From Longimycelium tulufanense (GTDB lineage: Bacteria; Actinomycetota; Actinomycetes; Mycobacteriales; Pseudonocardiaceae): a stretch of 64,000 nt of DNA. Where the stretch lies: positions 88,336 through 152,335 of the forward strand of contig NZ_BMMK01000017.1 of NCBI RefSeq assembly GCF_014645795.1, read 5' to 3'. The notes beneath the pieces are model-generated. The model did not search any database and was not told the origin of the DNA. It worked only from the letters and a program-made list of their open reading frames with translations. Made by a program: the position numbers and the translations under genes. Shown piece by piece: positions 19,528-28,475 of the stretch. Every line of letters starts with the position of its first letter. Within the stretch, counting starts at the first letter, position 1.

Positions 19528-21020
19528 CGCGGGGTGGCCGACGGGGAAGGGGCGCGGGAGCCGCCGGCGGCACCGGTCGGGTTGGGCTTGCTGGTGCTGG
19601 ACGCGGGTTGGCGTGGCGGGTCGTGGTGGTTGGCGGGCTCCTCGGCGAACGCCCACAGCGCACCCGCGGCGATCACGCCTGCGGCGGCCGCGGCCAGCCC
19701 CACCGGTTTCGCGCCGGGTGTCAGCGGGTTGGACCGCCGTTTCGGGGGAAGCTTGAGCGGGGTCACCTCGACCGGCGGCCGGGGTGGCGGGGGCGCGAGC
19801 GGGGTGTCATCCGCCCCGACTGGGCGGAGGGCTGGGAGTTGCTGGCCGGAGCGGGCCGCCAGGCGCGAGAGCTGCTCGCCGAGCCGAGCCATCAGCACGG
19901 TCGGTTCCTCGTCGGAACCGACGACGGTGACCGGGAGGCGTGGTGCGCCCACGAGCCGGTGCCGGGCGACCAGCGCCGCACCCGCGGCGACGGCGGTCTG
20001 CGGTGCGGGGTCGGCGAGGGGTGGGGTCCCGAGCCGGGCGGCGAGCATCTCGGCCACCAGGGGAAGCCGGGTCGTACCGCCGACGAGCAGCACGCCGGTG
20101 CGCCCGCGGTGCCGCGCGAAGCGCAGGAGCCGGGCCAGGGCCTCGGCCGTGGTGCCGACTGCAGGCTCGGCCAGCTCGTGGAGCTCCTGGCGGGTCACCG
20201 GTACCGGGGTGTAGGCACCGTCCCAATACACCGGGATGGTGGTCTCGGTGGCGGTGGACAACGCCTCCTTGGCCGAGACGCACTCCTGCCGGAGGTCCGC
20301 CATCGCGCACCGGGCGTCGGGGTCGCCTGGATCCGGTTCGTCCCGCCGGAAACCGAGCGCGGTGCGGACCTTTGCCACCAGCAGGTCGTCGAGGTGTGTA
20401 CCCGCGCGGGGGTCGGGGTCCTGCCAGCAGGTGAGCATCTCGAACGGGCCTGCGGCGGTCCGGCGGACCAACGCACACTTCGGGTGGCCACCGCCCAGAT
20501 CGAGCACGGCCAGTTCGGTGCCGGGGTCGACGCGCTGGCGCGCCGCATGGTTCTCGGCGGCGGCCAACGGTTCGGGCAACAGCGTGAGATCGGTCAGGCC
20601 GGCGCGGCGCAGCTGCTGGTGCAGCAGGCCGGTGCGGTAGGGACCCCACGTGGCGGGGTGCGTCACCGCAACGTGTCTGGGTGCCGTCCCTTCCCGTGCC
20701 TGTACGTGGTGGAGCACCGCGGTGACCTGCGCGGTCACCAACGCCTGCGCTGGATACGCCGCGTCACCAAGGATCAGCGGCACATCGTCGCCGATCCGAG
20801 TGATCGGACCGTGGGCCGCGTGACCGGGCTCGGTGCGTGCGCACTCCAGGGCGGCGGCCCCGACCACGGCCGCGCCGGTGCCGTCGAGGTGGACCACGGC
20901 GGGGATGGTCGGACCGCTGGCCCCCAGCCCGACCACCTCGGGCCGGGCCGGTCCGGCGAGCCGGCAGGTCGCCGCGGCGACGGTGCTGGTGCCGACGTCG
21001 AGACCCAGGACGTAGGGCAT
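19524..21020 (-). CDS. membrane-anchored Hsp70-like protein without substrate-binding domain
   Basis: A 498-aa protein. The N-terminal part is an Hsp70/actin-type ATPase (phosphate loop GLDVGTSTVAAA, adenosine-site block VLLVGGTTRLPLVAEML). A proline-rich linker, one hydrophobic helix at about 440-458 and a 40-aa Ser/Pro-rich tail follow. The peptide-binding domain and lid of DnaK are absent. This implies an ATPase on the cytoplasmic face tethered to the membrane. The ATG at 21020 has GGAGGA upstream. It is divergent from iniB and co-directional with the LuxR/ATPase gene. A stress-sensing or remodelling role with the dynamins is inferred. Confidence 0.85.
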   Translation of the reverse strand: MPYVLGLDVGTSTVAAATCRLAGPARPEVVGLGASGPTIPAVVHLDGTGAAVVGAAALECARTEPGHAAHGPITRIGDDVPLILGDAAYPAQALVTAQVTAVLHHVQAREGTAPRHVAVTHPATWGPYRTGLLHQQLRRAGLTDLTLLPEPLAAAENHAARQRVDPGTELAVLDLGGGHPKCALVRRTAAGPFEMLTCWQDPDPRAGTHLDDLLVAKVRTALGFRRDEPDPGDPDARCAMADLRQECVSAKEALSTATETTIPVYWDGAYTPVPVTRQELHELAEPAVGTTAEALARLLRFARHRGRTGVLLVGGTTRLPLVAEMLAARLGTPPLADPAPQTAVAAGAALVARHRLVGAPRLPVTVVGSDEEPTVLMARLGEQLSRLAARSGQQLPALRPVGADDTPLAPPPPRPPVEVTPLKLPPKRRSNPLTPGAKPVGLAAAAAGVIAAGALWAFAEEPANHHDPPRQPASSTSKPNPTGAAGGSRAPSPSATPR

Positions 21021-21361
21021 CCCGCTCGCTTCCTCCGCGACAGCCACCGGCGGGCCCGTGCGGCCACGGCCCGCACCCCCGGTTCGGGGTCGCCTGTTCG
21101 TACCAAAGGGGCCGTGCCCCGAGCCGACTCCCGAACGCCTCGGTGGACCGACCCCCTAATCCCCCTAACGAGTGCCGGTTACGCCCCGAGACGGAGGGTG
21201 ATCAACAACTGGGAGTAATCCCCGATGCCCGACCGGCCGGGCCCGCCCTAGCGTCTGGCCCCGCGCCGGTCGCCGCGGCAGCACATCGCGGTCGGTCCCG
21301 TGGCGACCCGGCGCCTCATCGGTTCGACAAGACCACGCCTTTCGAGGGAGACGCGTTCCCC
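21021..21361. promoter_or_regulatory. divergent control region between the Hsp70-like gene and iniB
   Basis: A 341-bp non-coding gap that must hold promoters for both directions. The clearest element is the tandem CCCCCTAA at 21152-21159 and 21161-21168, a candidate operator for one of the two flanking LuxR regulators. No convincing -35/-10 pair was found. Confidence 0.45.
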
Positions 21362-22249
21362 ATGACGCACGAGACGACGCTGCACGACTTCGTTCTCCAC
21401 CTGCTGAGCGACCCGCAGGCCCGGGCTGCCTTCGAGACCGACCCCCAGGGCGTCCTCGAGCAGGCGGGCCTGGGTGACATCACCGCGCTGGACGTGCAGG
21501 AGGTCATCCCGCTGGTGGTGGACACCGCCCCGGTGGCCGGGCTGACCGGGCTGGACACCGACCTGGTCGGGCTGTCCTCGCTCGGGGTGGACGCCCGCCC
21601 CGCGGACGCGATCGGCCAGCTGCAGGCGGTGACCCAGAAGCTGGCGCTGGGCCAGCCGGTCAGCGGCGGCGTGACGGCCGCGGCGGCCGGTGCGGTCACC
21701 CTCGACCAGGGCGGCGTGTCGGCCGGCTTCGGCGCGGTCGGCCTGCACGACCAGGGCGCGGTCTCGATCGGCGCCAGCGGCAACGCCGAGCGTGACACCG
21801 AGGAGCTCGACGGGGACGCGTTGGGCGGTGAGGTGCTGGATGCCGCGTGCCAGCAGGTGGAGGCCGCAACCGGCACCGTGGACGCGGTGGCCGGGGCCGC
21901 CACCGGCAGCGCCGCCGGCGTCGTGGGCGCCGCGGGCACGTCGGTCGGCGCGCTGACCGGTGGCGTCGACGCCTCGGTGGATGCCCTCACCGGCGCCGTC
22001 GGCGGCACGGTGTCCAACGTGGGTGGTGTCGTCGACGGCCAGCTGGACGCCGCGGGCGTGCACGACGTGGTTGGGTCGGTCCCGGCCACCGACGCGGTGG
22101 AGGACGTCGCCGGCACCACCGTGCACGGCGCGCTCGACACCGTGAACGGCGGTGCCGTGGGCAACACCGTGGCCGGGCTGGGCGACGCGACGGACGTGGC
22201 CGGCCTCGGTGGCTCCGCCCAGGGCGGCCTGGACCTCGGCCTGCTCTGA
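21362..22249 (+). CDS. IniB N-terminal domain protein, Gly/Ala/Val-rich
   Basis: A 295-aa protein. The first about 70 residues (TLHDFVLHLLSDPQARAAF and after) match the IniB N-terminal domain of the mycobacterial isoniazid-inducible protein. The rest is low-complexity sequence rich in Gly, Ala, Val, Asp and Thr with repeating VDxxTG/VGG patterns and almost no aromatic residues. No signal peptide or clear membrane helix is seen. The ATG at 21362 has GAGGGAG about 12 nt upstream. A perfect hairpin follows, then the two dynamin genes in the same direction. In mycobacteria iniBAC responds to cell-wall inhibitors; the function of IniB itself is unknown. Confidence 0.85.
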   Translation: MTHETTLHDFVLHLLSDPQARAAFETDPQGVLEQAGLGDITALDVQEVIPLVVDTAPVAGLTGLDTDLVGLSSLGVDARPADAIGQLQAVTQKLALGQPVSGGVTAAAAGAVTLDQGGVSAGFGAVGLHDQGAVSIGASGNAERDTEELDGDALGGEVLDAACQQVEAATGTVDAVAGAATGSAAGVVGAAGTSVGALTGGVDASVDALTGAVGGTVSNVGGVVDGQLDAAGVHDVVGSVPATDAVEDVAGTTVHGALDTVNGGAVGNTVAGLGDATDVAGLGGSAQGGLDLGLL

Positions 22250-22282
22250 CCTCCTTCCGGCCTGACCAGCCGACACCGCGCC

Positions 22283-22320
22283 CAGGGGCCGGGCCCGTCA
22301 CCCGACGGGCCCGGCCCCTG
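22283..22320 (+). terminator. perfect 17-bp GC-rich hairpin between iniB and iniA
   Basis: Arms 22283-22299 and 22304-22320 are perfect complements around a 4-nt loop (ACCC). There is no T-tract. It lies 33 bp past the iniB stop and 39 bp before the iniA start. It could terminate most iniB transcripts or protect their 3' ends so that IniB is made in excess over the GTPases. Confidence 0.75.
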
Positions 22321-22358
22321 CCTTCACCCGCACGGGTAAATCACGGCACACTCCCGGC

Positions 22359-24179
22359 GTGATCGCACCCCCCTGGCTCGGCCTGCTCGAGGAGACGATC
22401 GGGTCCTGCGTCACCCACCGCCGCCCCGACCTGGCGGATCGGCTGCGGCGGAAGCGGTCCCAGCTGCTGGACCCGACGCTGCGCGTCGTTGTGGCGGGGC
22501 CGGCGAAACAGGGCAAGAGCCAGCTGGTCAACGCCCTGGTGAACGCGCCGGCCTGCGTCGTGGGTGACGGTGCGGGCAGCGGCCCGCCCACCGTGGTGCG
22601 CTACGCCGAGACGCCCACCGCCGGCCACGTCACCCGACCCGGGACGGCCGCCCTCCTGGGCCCGGGCGCCACGGCCGGAGCGGCCCCGATCCCGATGGCG
22701 GAGCCGGGTCGCGGGGTGCCGCGCGGCTTCGGGTTCGTCGAGGTCGGCCTGCCCCGCACGCTGCTGGCGTCCGGCATCACCCTGGTGGACACGCCAGGGA
22801 TCGCCCCGGCGGACGTCTCGTCGCCGGCCACGCTGTCCTGGCTGGACGCCGCCGACGTGGTGCTGTGGGTCTGTGGCGCCATGAGCGAACTGTCCGGCAA
22901 CGAGCTCGACCTGCTCCACCGTTGCGTCCGGTCCTGTCCGGCCACGGTCGTCGTGCTCAGCAAGATCGACGTTGTCCCCGGGTGGCGCAGGGAGGTCGAA
23001 CGGTTGCGCTCCCAGCTCACCGGTGCCGCGGTCGCGGTGCCGGTCATCCCGGTGTCCGCCGCGCTGCGGCTCCGTGCCGCTCGCAATGGCGACAAGGGCC
23101 TCAACGCCGAGTCCGGTTTCCTCGAGCTGATCGGCCACCTGCGGCGGGAGGCGACCGGAAAGACCGAGGGGCTGGCGTGCCGAACCGCCGGTGCGGTGGC
23201 GCAGGACGCGCTCGACCAGCTCATCGATCCACTGCGGACACAGCTGACCACCCCGGTGGAAGATCGTGCGCGGGACGTGGCCGCCGTGATGGACGGGGCA
23301 CAACGCCGGCTCGACGAGCTGCGGCGGGCCACCACGCGTTGGCAGAACCTGCTTTCCGACGAGATGACCGACCTGATGGCCGACATCGAGTACGACCTGC
23401 GCGACCGGACCCGGCAGATCCTGCGCGAGGTGGAACGCATCTTCGACGAGGCCGATCCCAACGACGTCTGGGAGCACTTCGCCGGATGGCTGACCGAGCG
23501 GCTCACCGAGGCGGCGGATCGCAACTTCGGCTGGTTGGCCGACCGGTGCCAGTGGGTCGCGGAGAAGGTCGCGCGGAACTTTCCCGGACCGTACGAGGAG
23601 ATCCCCGCCGAACTGGTCGCGCTGGAGGCCGCGCCCGGGGTCGACGGATCCACGATGGATGCTCCTCGGGTCGAGCGGTTCACGGTCGGGCAGAAGATGT
23701 TCACCGCGCTGCGCGGCTCCTATGGCGGTGTCCTGATGTCCGGACTCATCACCGGGTTGGCCGGGATGCCCCTGATCAACCCGATCTCGCTGGGCGCCGG
23801 GGCGGCGTTCGGCGGCAAGAGCATCCACGACGAGGCGAAGAACATGCTCAAGCGCAGGCAGGCCTCCGCGAAGTCGACAGCGCAGCGGCACATCGACGAC
23901 TTCTTCCTCGCCTTCAGCAAGCACTGCAAGGACCTTGCACGTCAGGTGCAACGGCGGCTGCGGGACCACTTCACCGCACGCACCGAGGAGTTGCAGCGCG
24001 ATGTGGTGGAAATGTCCCGCCGGACCCGGCAGGCGGCCCAGGACCAGGCGATCGCACGAGAGCGGCGACACCGTGAGGTACGGGTGGAACTGGAACGCCT
24101 CGCCGGGTTGCGACAACGCGTCCAGGCTCTGACGGTGCAGCACGCACTCCCCAGAGCGGCACGGGAGATCGCGCGGTGA
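22359..24179 (+). CDS. dynamin-like GTPase, IniA-like
   Basis: A 606-aa large GTPase. G1 is GPAKQGKS (47-54), G3 DTPG (144-147) and G4 SKID (201-204). A long helical stalk follows, with a hydrophobic hairpin near residues 455-485 (SGLITGLAGMPLINPISLG) that could insert into membrane, and a basic coiled-coil-like C-terminus. Bacterial dynamins of this kind remodel or repair membrane; mycobacterial IniA is such a protein. The GTG start has no clear ribosome site, so a leaderless transcript from a box near 22347-22352 is possible. It overlaps iniC by 4 bp. Confidence 0.88.
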   Translation: MIAPPWLGLLEETIGSCVTHRRPDLADRLRRKRSQLLDPTLRVVVAGPAKQGKSQLVNALVNAPACVVGDGAGSGPPTVVRYAETPTAGHVTRPGTAALLGPGATAGAAPIPMAEPGRGVPRGFGFVEVGLPRTLLASGITLVDTPGIAPADVSSPATLSWLDAADVVLWVCGAMSELSGNELDLLHRCVRSCPATVVVLSKIDVVPGWRREVERLRSQLTGAAVAVPVIPVSAALRLRAARNGDKGLNAESGFLELIGHLRREATGKTEGLACRTAGAVAQDALDQLIDPLRTQLTTPVEDRARDVAAVMDGAQRRLDELRRATTRWQNLLSDEMTDLMADIEYDLRDRTRQILREVERIFDEADPNDVWEHFAGWLTERLTEAADRNFGWLADRCQWVAEKVARNFPGPYEEIPAELVALEAAPGVDGSTMDAPRVERFTVGQKMFTALRGSYGGVLMSGLITGLAGMPLINPISLGAGAAFGGKSIHDEAKNMLKRRQASAKSTAQRHIDDFFLAFSKHCKDLARQVQRRLRDHFTARTEELQRDVVEMSRRTRQAAQDQAIARERRHREVRVELERLAGLRQRVQALTVQHALPRAAREIAR

Positions 24180-25618
24180 CCCCATTCCTTGCGGCGGCGG
24201 ATCTGCTGGCGACGACGCGTTCCCTGTTCTCCGGCGCTCTCGCCTGCTACCAGGGCAACCCCCGCGCCACCGCCTGGCTGCGACACCACCTGGACCGGCT
24301 GGAGCAACCGATCCAGGTCGCCATCGTGGGCGGCCCGCGGTCGGGAAAGTCCACTTTGGTCAATGCGCTGGTCGGTGAGGAGGTGGCACCGCTGGCCGCC
24401 GGTGCCCGGCCGGTCACCTGCTACCGGGGTGGGCCGGTCCCTCGGGTGCGGGTCCACGCACCACACCGTCCCCCTTGGGAGATTCCGGCCGAGCGCCGGA
24501 ACCGGGGGCTGCGGCTGGCGACCGGGAACCAGCTACCGCGGGACGTCGACCGGGTCGTCGTGGACTGGCCCGCGCGCCTGCTCCGCGACCTCACGCTGAT
24601 CGACACACCGCCACTCACCGGCGATGGACCGGCCCATCAGGCGGCCGTGCAGGCGGACGCCGTCGTACATCTCACCCGCCACCTGCCCGGTACCGAGCTC
24701 CCGCTGCTGACCTCGTTGCAGGACAACACCTTCGGTCCGCTGGGCCCGGTGAGCGCCCTCGTCGTGTTGTCCCGCGCGGACGAGATCGCCGGTGGCGGGA
24801 TCGACGCGCTCTCCTCGGCCAAGCAACTCGCCCGCCGGTTCCGCGGTGACCCCCGTGCGCAGGTGGCCTGCCAGGCCATCCTGCCGTTTGCCGGGCTGGT
24901 TGCCACCGCCGGGCGGACGTTGCGGGACGAGGAGTTCGCCCTGCTGCAGCATCTCTCGACGGTTCCCCGCGAGGAGCGGGAAGACCTGTTGCTGTCGGCT
25001 GACCGCTTCCTTGCCGCAGAACAGCTTCCGGCGAGTGAGGACGAACGTCGGTGGCTGGTCGAGCGGTGGGGCCTGTTCGGTTTGCGGCTGACCACCGCCC
25101 TGATCCGCACCGGATGCGGCTCGGCCGTGCAGCTGGCCGCCCAGCTCGCGCAACGCAGCGGTCTGAGCGACGTGCGCGAGATGATCCGGCTGTGCTTCGT
25201 CGAGCGTGCCGAGGTACTCAAGGCCCGCACGGCATGGCTGGCGCTGGACGTACTGCTCCGTAGCGAGCCCCGCCCGGGCACCCGGGAGCTGGCGGCCGAC
25301 CTGGAACGGGTCGCGGCCGGTGCGCACGACTTCGCTGAGCTCCGCCTGCTGGCCGCGCTGGAGTCGGGGCGGGTGCAGCTTCCCGGGGACCTGGCCGACC
25401 GGGCCCGACAGCTGGCCGGGAGCCACGGCACCACGCCGCACGCCCGGCTGGCGCAGGATCCCGACGCCGGGGTGGAGGAGCTGCACCTGGCGGTCTCCGC
25501 GGAGCTCCGCGACTGGCGCGACCACATGGGGAACCCGGCTTTCACCGCCGACCAACGGGAAGCGGCGCGGATCGTCGCCCGCAGCTGTGCGGGAATGCTG
25601 ATCCGGCTCACCGGGTGA
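24176..25618 (+). CDS. second dynamin-like GTPase, IniC-like
   Basis: A 480-aa GTPase with G1 GGPRSGKST (52-60), a DTPP G3 motif instead of DTPG, and G4 as LSRADE. It lacks an obvious membrane hairpin and is shorter than the upstream partner, as IniC is relative to IniA. It starts in a GTGA overlap with iniA, indicating coupled synthesis and probably a heteromeric pair. The altered G3 may reduce its own hydrolysis; that is an inference. Confidence 0.86.
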   Translation: MTPFLAAADLLATTRSLFSGALACYQGNPRATAWLRHHLDRLEQPIQVAIVGGPRSGKSTLVNALVGEEVAPLAAGARPVTCYRGGPVPRVRVHAPHRPPWEIPAERRNRGLRLATGNQLPRDVDRVVVDWPARLLRDLTLIDTPPLTGDGPAHQAAVQADAVVHLTRHLPGTELPLLTSLQDNTFGPLGPVSALVVLSRADEIAGGGIDALSSAKQLARRFRGDPRAQVACQAILPFAGLVATAGRTLRDEEFALLQHLSTVPREEREDLLLSADRFLAAEQLPASEDERRWLVERWGLFGLRLTTALIRTGCGSAVQLAAQLAQRSGLSDVREMIRLCFVERAEVLKARTAWLALDVLLRSEPRPGTRELAADLERVAAGAHDFAELRLLAALESGRVQLPGDLADRARQLAGSHGTTPHARLAQDPDAGVEELHLAVSAELRDWRDHMGNPAFTADQREAARIVARSCAGMLIRLTG

Positions 25619-25631
25619 CGCGGCGCCCGGC

Positions 25632-26465
25632 TCAGCCGATGGCCGCCCCGGTCACGGGCAACCGGCGCACGGCGGCCGCGGGCGGCCGCGGCCACGACGG
25701 CAACGGTGCCGGGGCCAGCGCGGTACCGGCGACCTCGACGTTGAGCGGCGACACCACGCCGTGGCGGTAGGCCAGCGCCACGGCCCGGGCGCGGTCCCTG
25801 GCGTCCAGCTTGCGCAGGATGCTCTTCACGTGGCTGCGGACTGTCTCCAGCGACACCACCAGCAGGCTGGCGATCTCCTGGTTGTCGATCCCCTCCGCCA
25901 TCAGGTGCAGCACCTGGAGCTCACGGCGGGTGAGGTCGTGCCGGCCGCAGCGGTCGAACCGGATCCGCCCGGCCGGCAGCCGGACCAGTTCCGGACGCAC
26001 CAGGTCGCGGTCGGGGGTGGTGCGGCGCAGGGCGTCGGCGACCGTCCGCGGGTCGGCGTCGCGTGGGATCACCACGTCGGCGCCGGCCAGTAACGCCTCG
26101 GCGGCCCGCTCCCCGGCCCACGGGCCGGGATCCACCACCACAATCAGGCGGCAGCGGCTGCGGCCGCTGGCCAGGTTCTGGATCAGGTAACCGGCGGGGT
26201 CCAGAGCGGAGTCCACCACGACGACGTTCCGCCGTCCCTGCGGCGGGTCGGCCAGCGCGGCGGCGACCGAGCCGGTGACCCGCACCGCGCCGTGCGCGGT
26301 GACCTGGTGGGCGGCCCGGACGAAGTTCTCCGGCACCATCCCGTCCGCCATCAGCAGCAGGACCCCGTCAACCCCGCCTCTGCCATCGCGCGGCAAGCCG
26401 GTGACGGGCCGGGACCCGGTCATCCGGGTGGTCCAGCCACGGCGTGGCTCGAGTGTCGGTCGCAA
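25632..26465 (-). CDS. LuxR/NarL-type DNA-binding regulator with degenerate receiver
   Basis: A protein of about 277 aa. The N-terminal receiver-like fold has one possible phospho-acceptor (VVVVDSALD) but is poorly conserved. The C-terminal GerE helix-turn-helix reads LTRRELQVLHLMAEGI followed by SLETVRSHVKSILRKL. The TTG at 26465 is proposed because AAGGAGG (26472-26478) lies 6 nt before it; ATG 26423 is the alternative. It faces iniC convergently with only 13 bp between. No kinase partner is adjacent. It may regulate the ini-like block. Confidence 0.82.
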   Translation of the reverse strand: MRPTLEPRRGWTTRMTGSRPVTGLPRDGRGGVDGVLLLMADGMVPENFVRAAHQVTAHGAVRVTGSVAAALADPPQGRRNVVVVDSALDPAGYLIQNLASGRSRCRLIVVVDPGPWAGERAAEALLAGADVVIPRDADPRTVADALRRTTPDRDLVRPELVRLPAGRIRFDRCGRHDLTRRELQVLHLMAEGIDNQEIASLLVVSLETVRSHVKSILRKLDARDRARAVALAYRHGVVSPLNVEVAGTALAPAPLPSWPRPPAAAVRRLPVTGAAIG

Positions 26466-27140
26466 CGTGGTCCTCCTTGGGCGGGGCGAGCGAGAAGGTC
26501 TCGTAACCCAGTGAGTTGCGACCGGTCCGTTCCGTGACGCCAATCTGGTGTGACGTGCTTCACATCCAGGAACTACCGGTCGGTAATTGGTTCACACCAC
26601 GCGAATCAGGCGGTCCCCCGCGGTTCCAGGTGGCCGATCACCGGCCAGCCGGGGACCTCCCCGGCCGCCGGCAACCCACACCCGAGGTCTGCGCGTCCGC
26701 GAGCAGCAGCCGGGTCGGCTCGTCAACGTCCGGGGGCGAACCCGGTGTGCGGGGCGACCCAGTCCAGGTTCCGCCGGTCGCGGTGCTGGTGCACGGCTCG
26801 GCGTGCGGCGGCTGTACCCGCATCGCCGGGGACGTTCGCGAGATCTTCCGGGTTCGGGTGCACCTGCGCTCCTGCCGTGATCCGCATCCGGCGAGCGAGT
26901 TTCCCAGTTGCCGACCCACCGGCACCGGGCTGTCGGCGTCCCGCACTCGGCGTGGGTTTCGGATATTGACAACCTTTCCTGGTACGTCGGACCACGAACA
27001 TTTCCCACCCGACCGCGCTACCCACCACAAAATACTGGCATGCGATCTCGGCACTGTGGCCGGCGCTCCGGACCTGCCGTACCCGTTGAATCGTTCCGCC
27101 GATCTCACCCCCCGTGGCAACGGCTACTCGAACAACGGTC
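26466..27140. other. intergenic region without a supported gene
   Basis: About 675 bp. Open frames on both strands have mixed composition, no ribosome sites and no recognisable motif. It carries the promoter of the LuxR gene at its left end and ends at the terminator of the secreted-protein gene. Confidence 0.5.
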
Positions 27141-27185
27141 AAAAAAAACCGGTGGGGCAGATCTTCGAAGATCTGCCCCACCGGT
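27141..27185 (-). terminator. intrinsic terminator with T-tract for the secreted-protein gene
   Basis: A 38-bp perfect palindrome at 27148-27185 (ACCGGTGGGGCAGATCTT and its mirror) is followed on the minus strand by seven T residues (27147-27141). This textbook terminator is unusual for a high-GC actinomycete. It lies about 75 bp after the stop of the gene at 27261-27770. Confidence 0.9.
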
Positions 27186-27260
27186 CGGGAGTTCTACTTG
27201 CGGGAGTCGGGTCGGCCCAGCCCCGAATGCGCCGGCCCGACGCGACTCATTTTGGGTACG

Positions 27261-27770
27261 TCAGACCCCTTGTCCGCCGTTGTCCTCGGTGGCGGAGTTG
27301 TTGCTGGGGTCGGTGTCGGTAATGCCATCCGGCATCTTGACCAGGTCGACCTTGACCGTCACCCGGTGCCAGGGGGCGTAATGATATACGGTCCAGACGA
27401 AGTTGGCCTGCTCGCCGGGCTGAAGGGGCTGGGTCGTGGTGATGTAGCCCGGCACGAGGGGAGCGACACCGACCGGCTGGGACAGGGACTTCCCATCGGT
27501 GCTGAAGATCGTGATTGCGTGCACCTCGGGAGGCACGTTGTGATGGTTGCTCACATCGAACTTCACCTGGACGCCAGCAGGGATGGTGGTGGTGCCGGTG
27601 TTCTTGATGAAGCCGTTTCCGGATCCGAACACGCCTTGGATCCCACCGGTCCGAGTGACACCGACACCCACGTCGGGTCCCTCGGCGGCCTGCGCCGGCG
27701 CGACGAACAGGCCGACCGGCAGCAATGCCGACAGTATGCCTGCCAGCGTCGCGATAACAACTCGCCTCAC
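27261..27770 (-). CDS. small secreted protein of unknown function
   Basis: A 169-aa protein with a clear N-terminal signal peptide (hydrophobic core about residues 5-22, likely cleavage after AQA near 28). The mature part is about 140 residues, has no cysteine, is rich in Thr, Val, Gly and Pro, and looks like a beta-sandwich (FDVSNHHNVPPEVHAITIF, PGEQANFVWTVYH). I do not recognise a family. The GTG start has AAGGAG 5 nt upstream. It is monocistronic, with its own strong terminator. Confidence 0.8.
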   Translation of the reverse strand: MRRVVIATLAGILSALLPVGLFVAPAQAAEGPDVGVGVTRTGGIQGVFGSGNGFIKNTGTTTIPAGVQVKFDVSNHHNVPPEVHAITIFSTDGKSLSQPVGVAPLVPGYITTTQPLQPGEQANFVWTVYHYAPWHRVTVKVDLVKMPDGITDTDPSNNSATEDNGGQGV

Positions 27771-28475
27771 GGTTTCTCCTTACCGAAAATTGGATTGCTG
27801 ATCCAGGACTGGGATACCGCCGTACCGAAGTACACTCGAAAGAATCCGCGAACCCACACCGGCCCGGAGTCGTTACTGGAGGCGCGTCAGGCGAGCCACC
27901 GGGCCGAGCGACGCGACCAGCGCGACACCGGCCAAGGCACGCCACCCCGACGGCGAGACTTCACGGAGTTGGGCATGGACGGACCTTTCGAGTAGGCACG
28001 ACACCGACGCCCGACACCCGGCCGGAACATCTCGACGTGATCCCCTGCAGGAATGACCCCCTGGACTCGGTCGAGCCGGAAGGCTGAGACGAACCTAAGA
28101 AGAGGCCACGGCCGGCGGAAAGCGGAGCACCCCGAAGCCCCCGCGCGGGGTTACCGGCACTCCCCCCGGGAGGGGAAAAACTGGCGAGTACCGTCAGTGT
28201 GAAACAAGTCGAAGAACCGCACCATGACGGAAAGTACCGGGAAATATCACTCTACGCACCCGCCCACGACCGGACGAAACGGACGAAACAAGCACATCGA
28301 CTTTGTTGTCACCGCTGACCGGAACGAGCCGTACCCGATTGAACGCCGATAGAAACGTCGTCGCGTTACATCCCGATTCGAGCGGCTACACCGAGTGCGG
28401 CCGTCGCGTCTGGCCCACCGATTCTCCGGCAACGGAACCGGACTCTGTGGCGAGCCCGCTGCACCTTCGTCGTAC
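27771..28475. other. intergenic region without a supported gene
   Basis: About 700 bp with lower GC than its surroundings. It contains the promoter of the secreted-protein gene on the minus strand. Open frames inside it are short and lack coding character. Confidence 0.5.

Noticed and set aside
17593..20214. 873-codon plus-strand open frame
   Set aside because: Antisense to the LuxR/ATPase and Hsp70 genes; composition is that of a GC-rich shadow frame.
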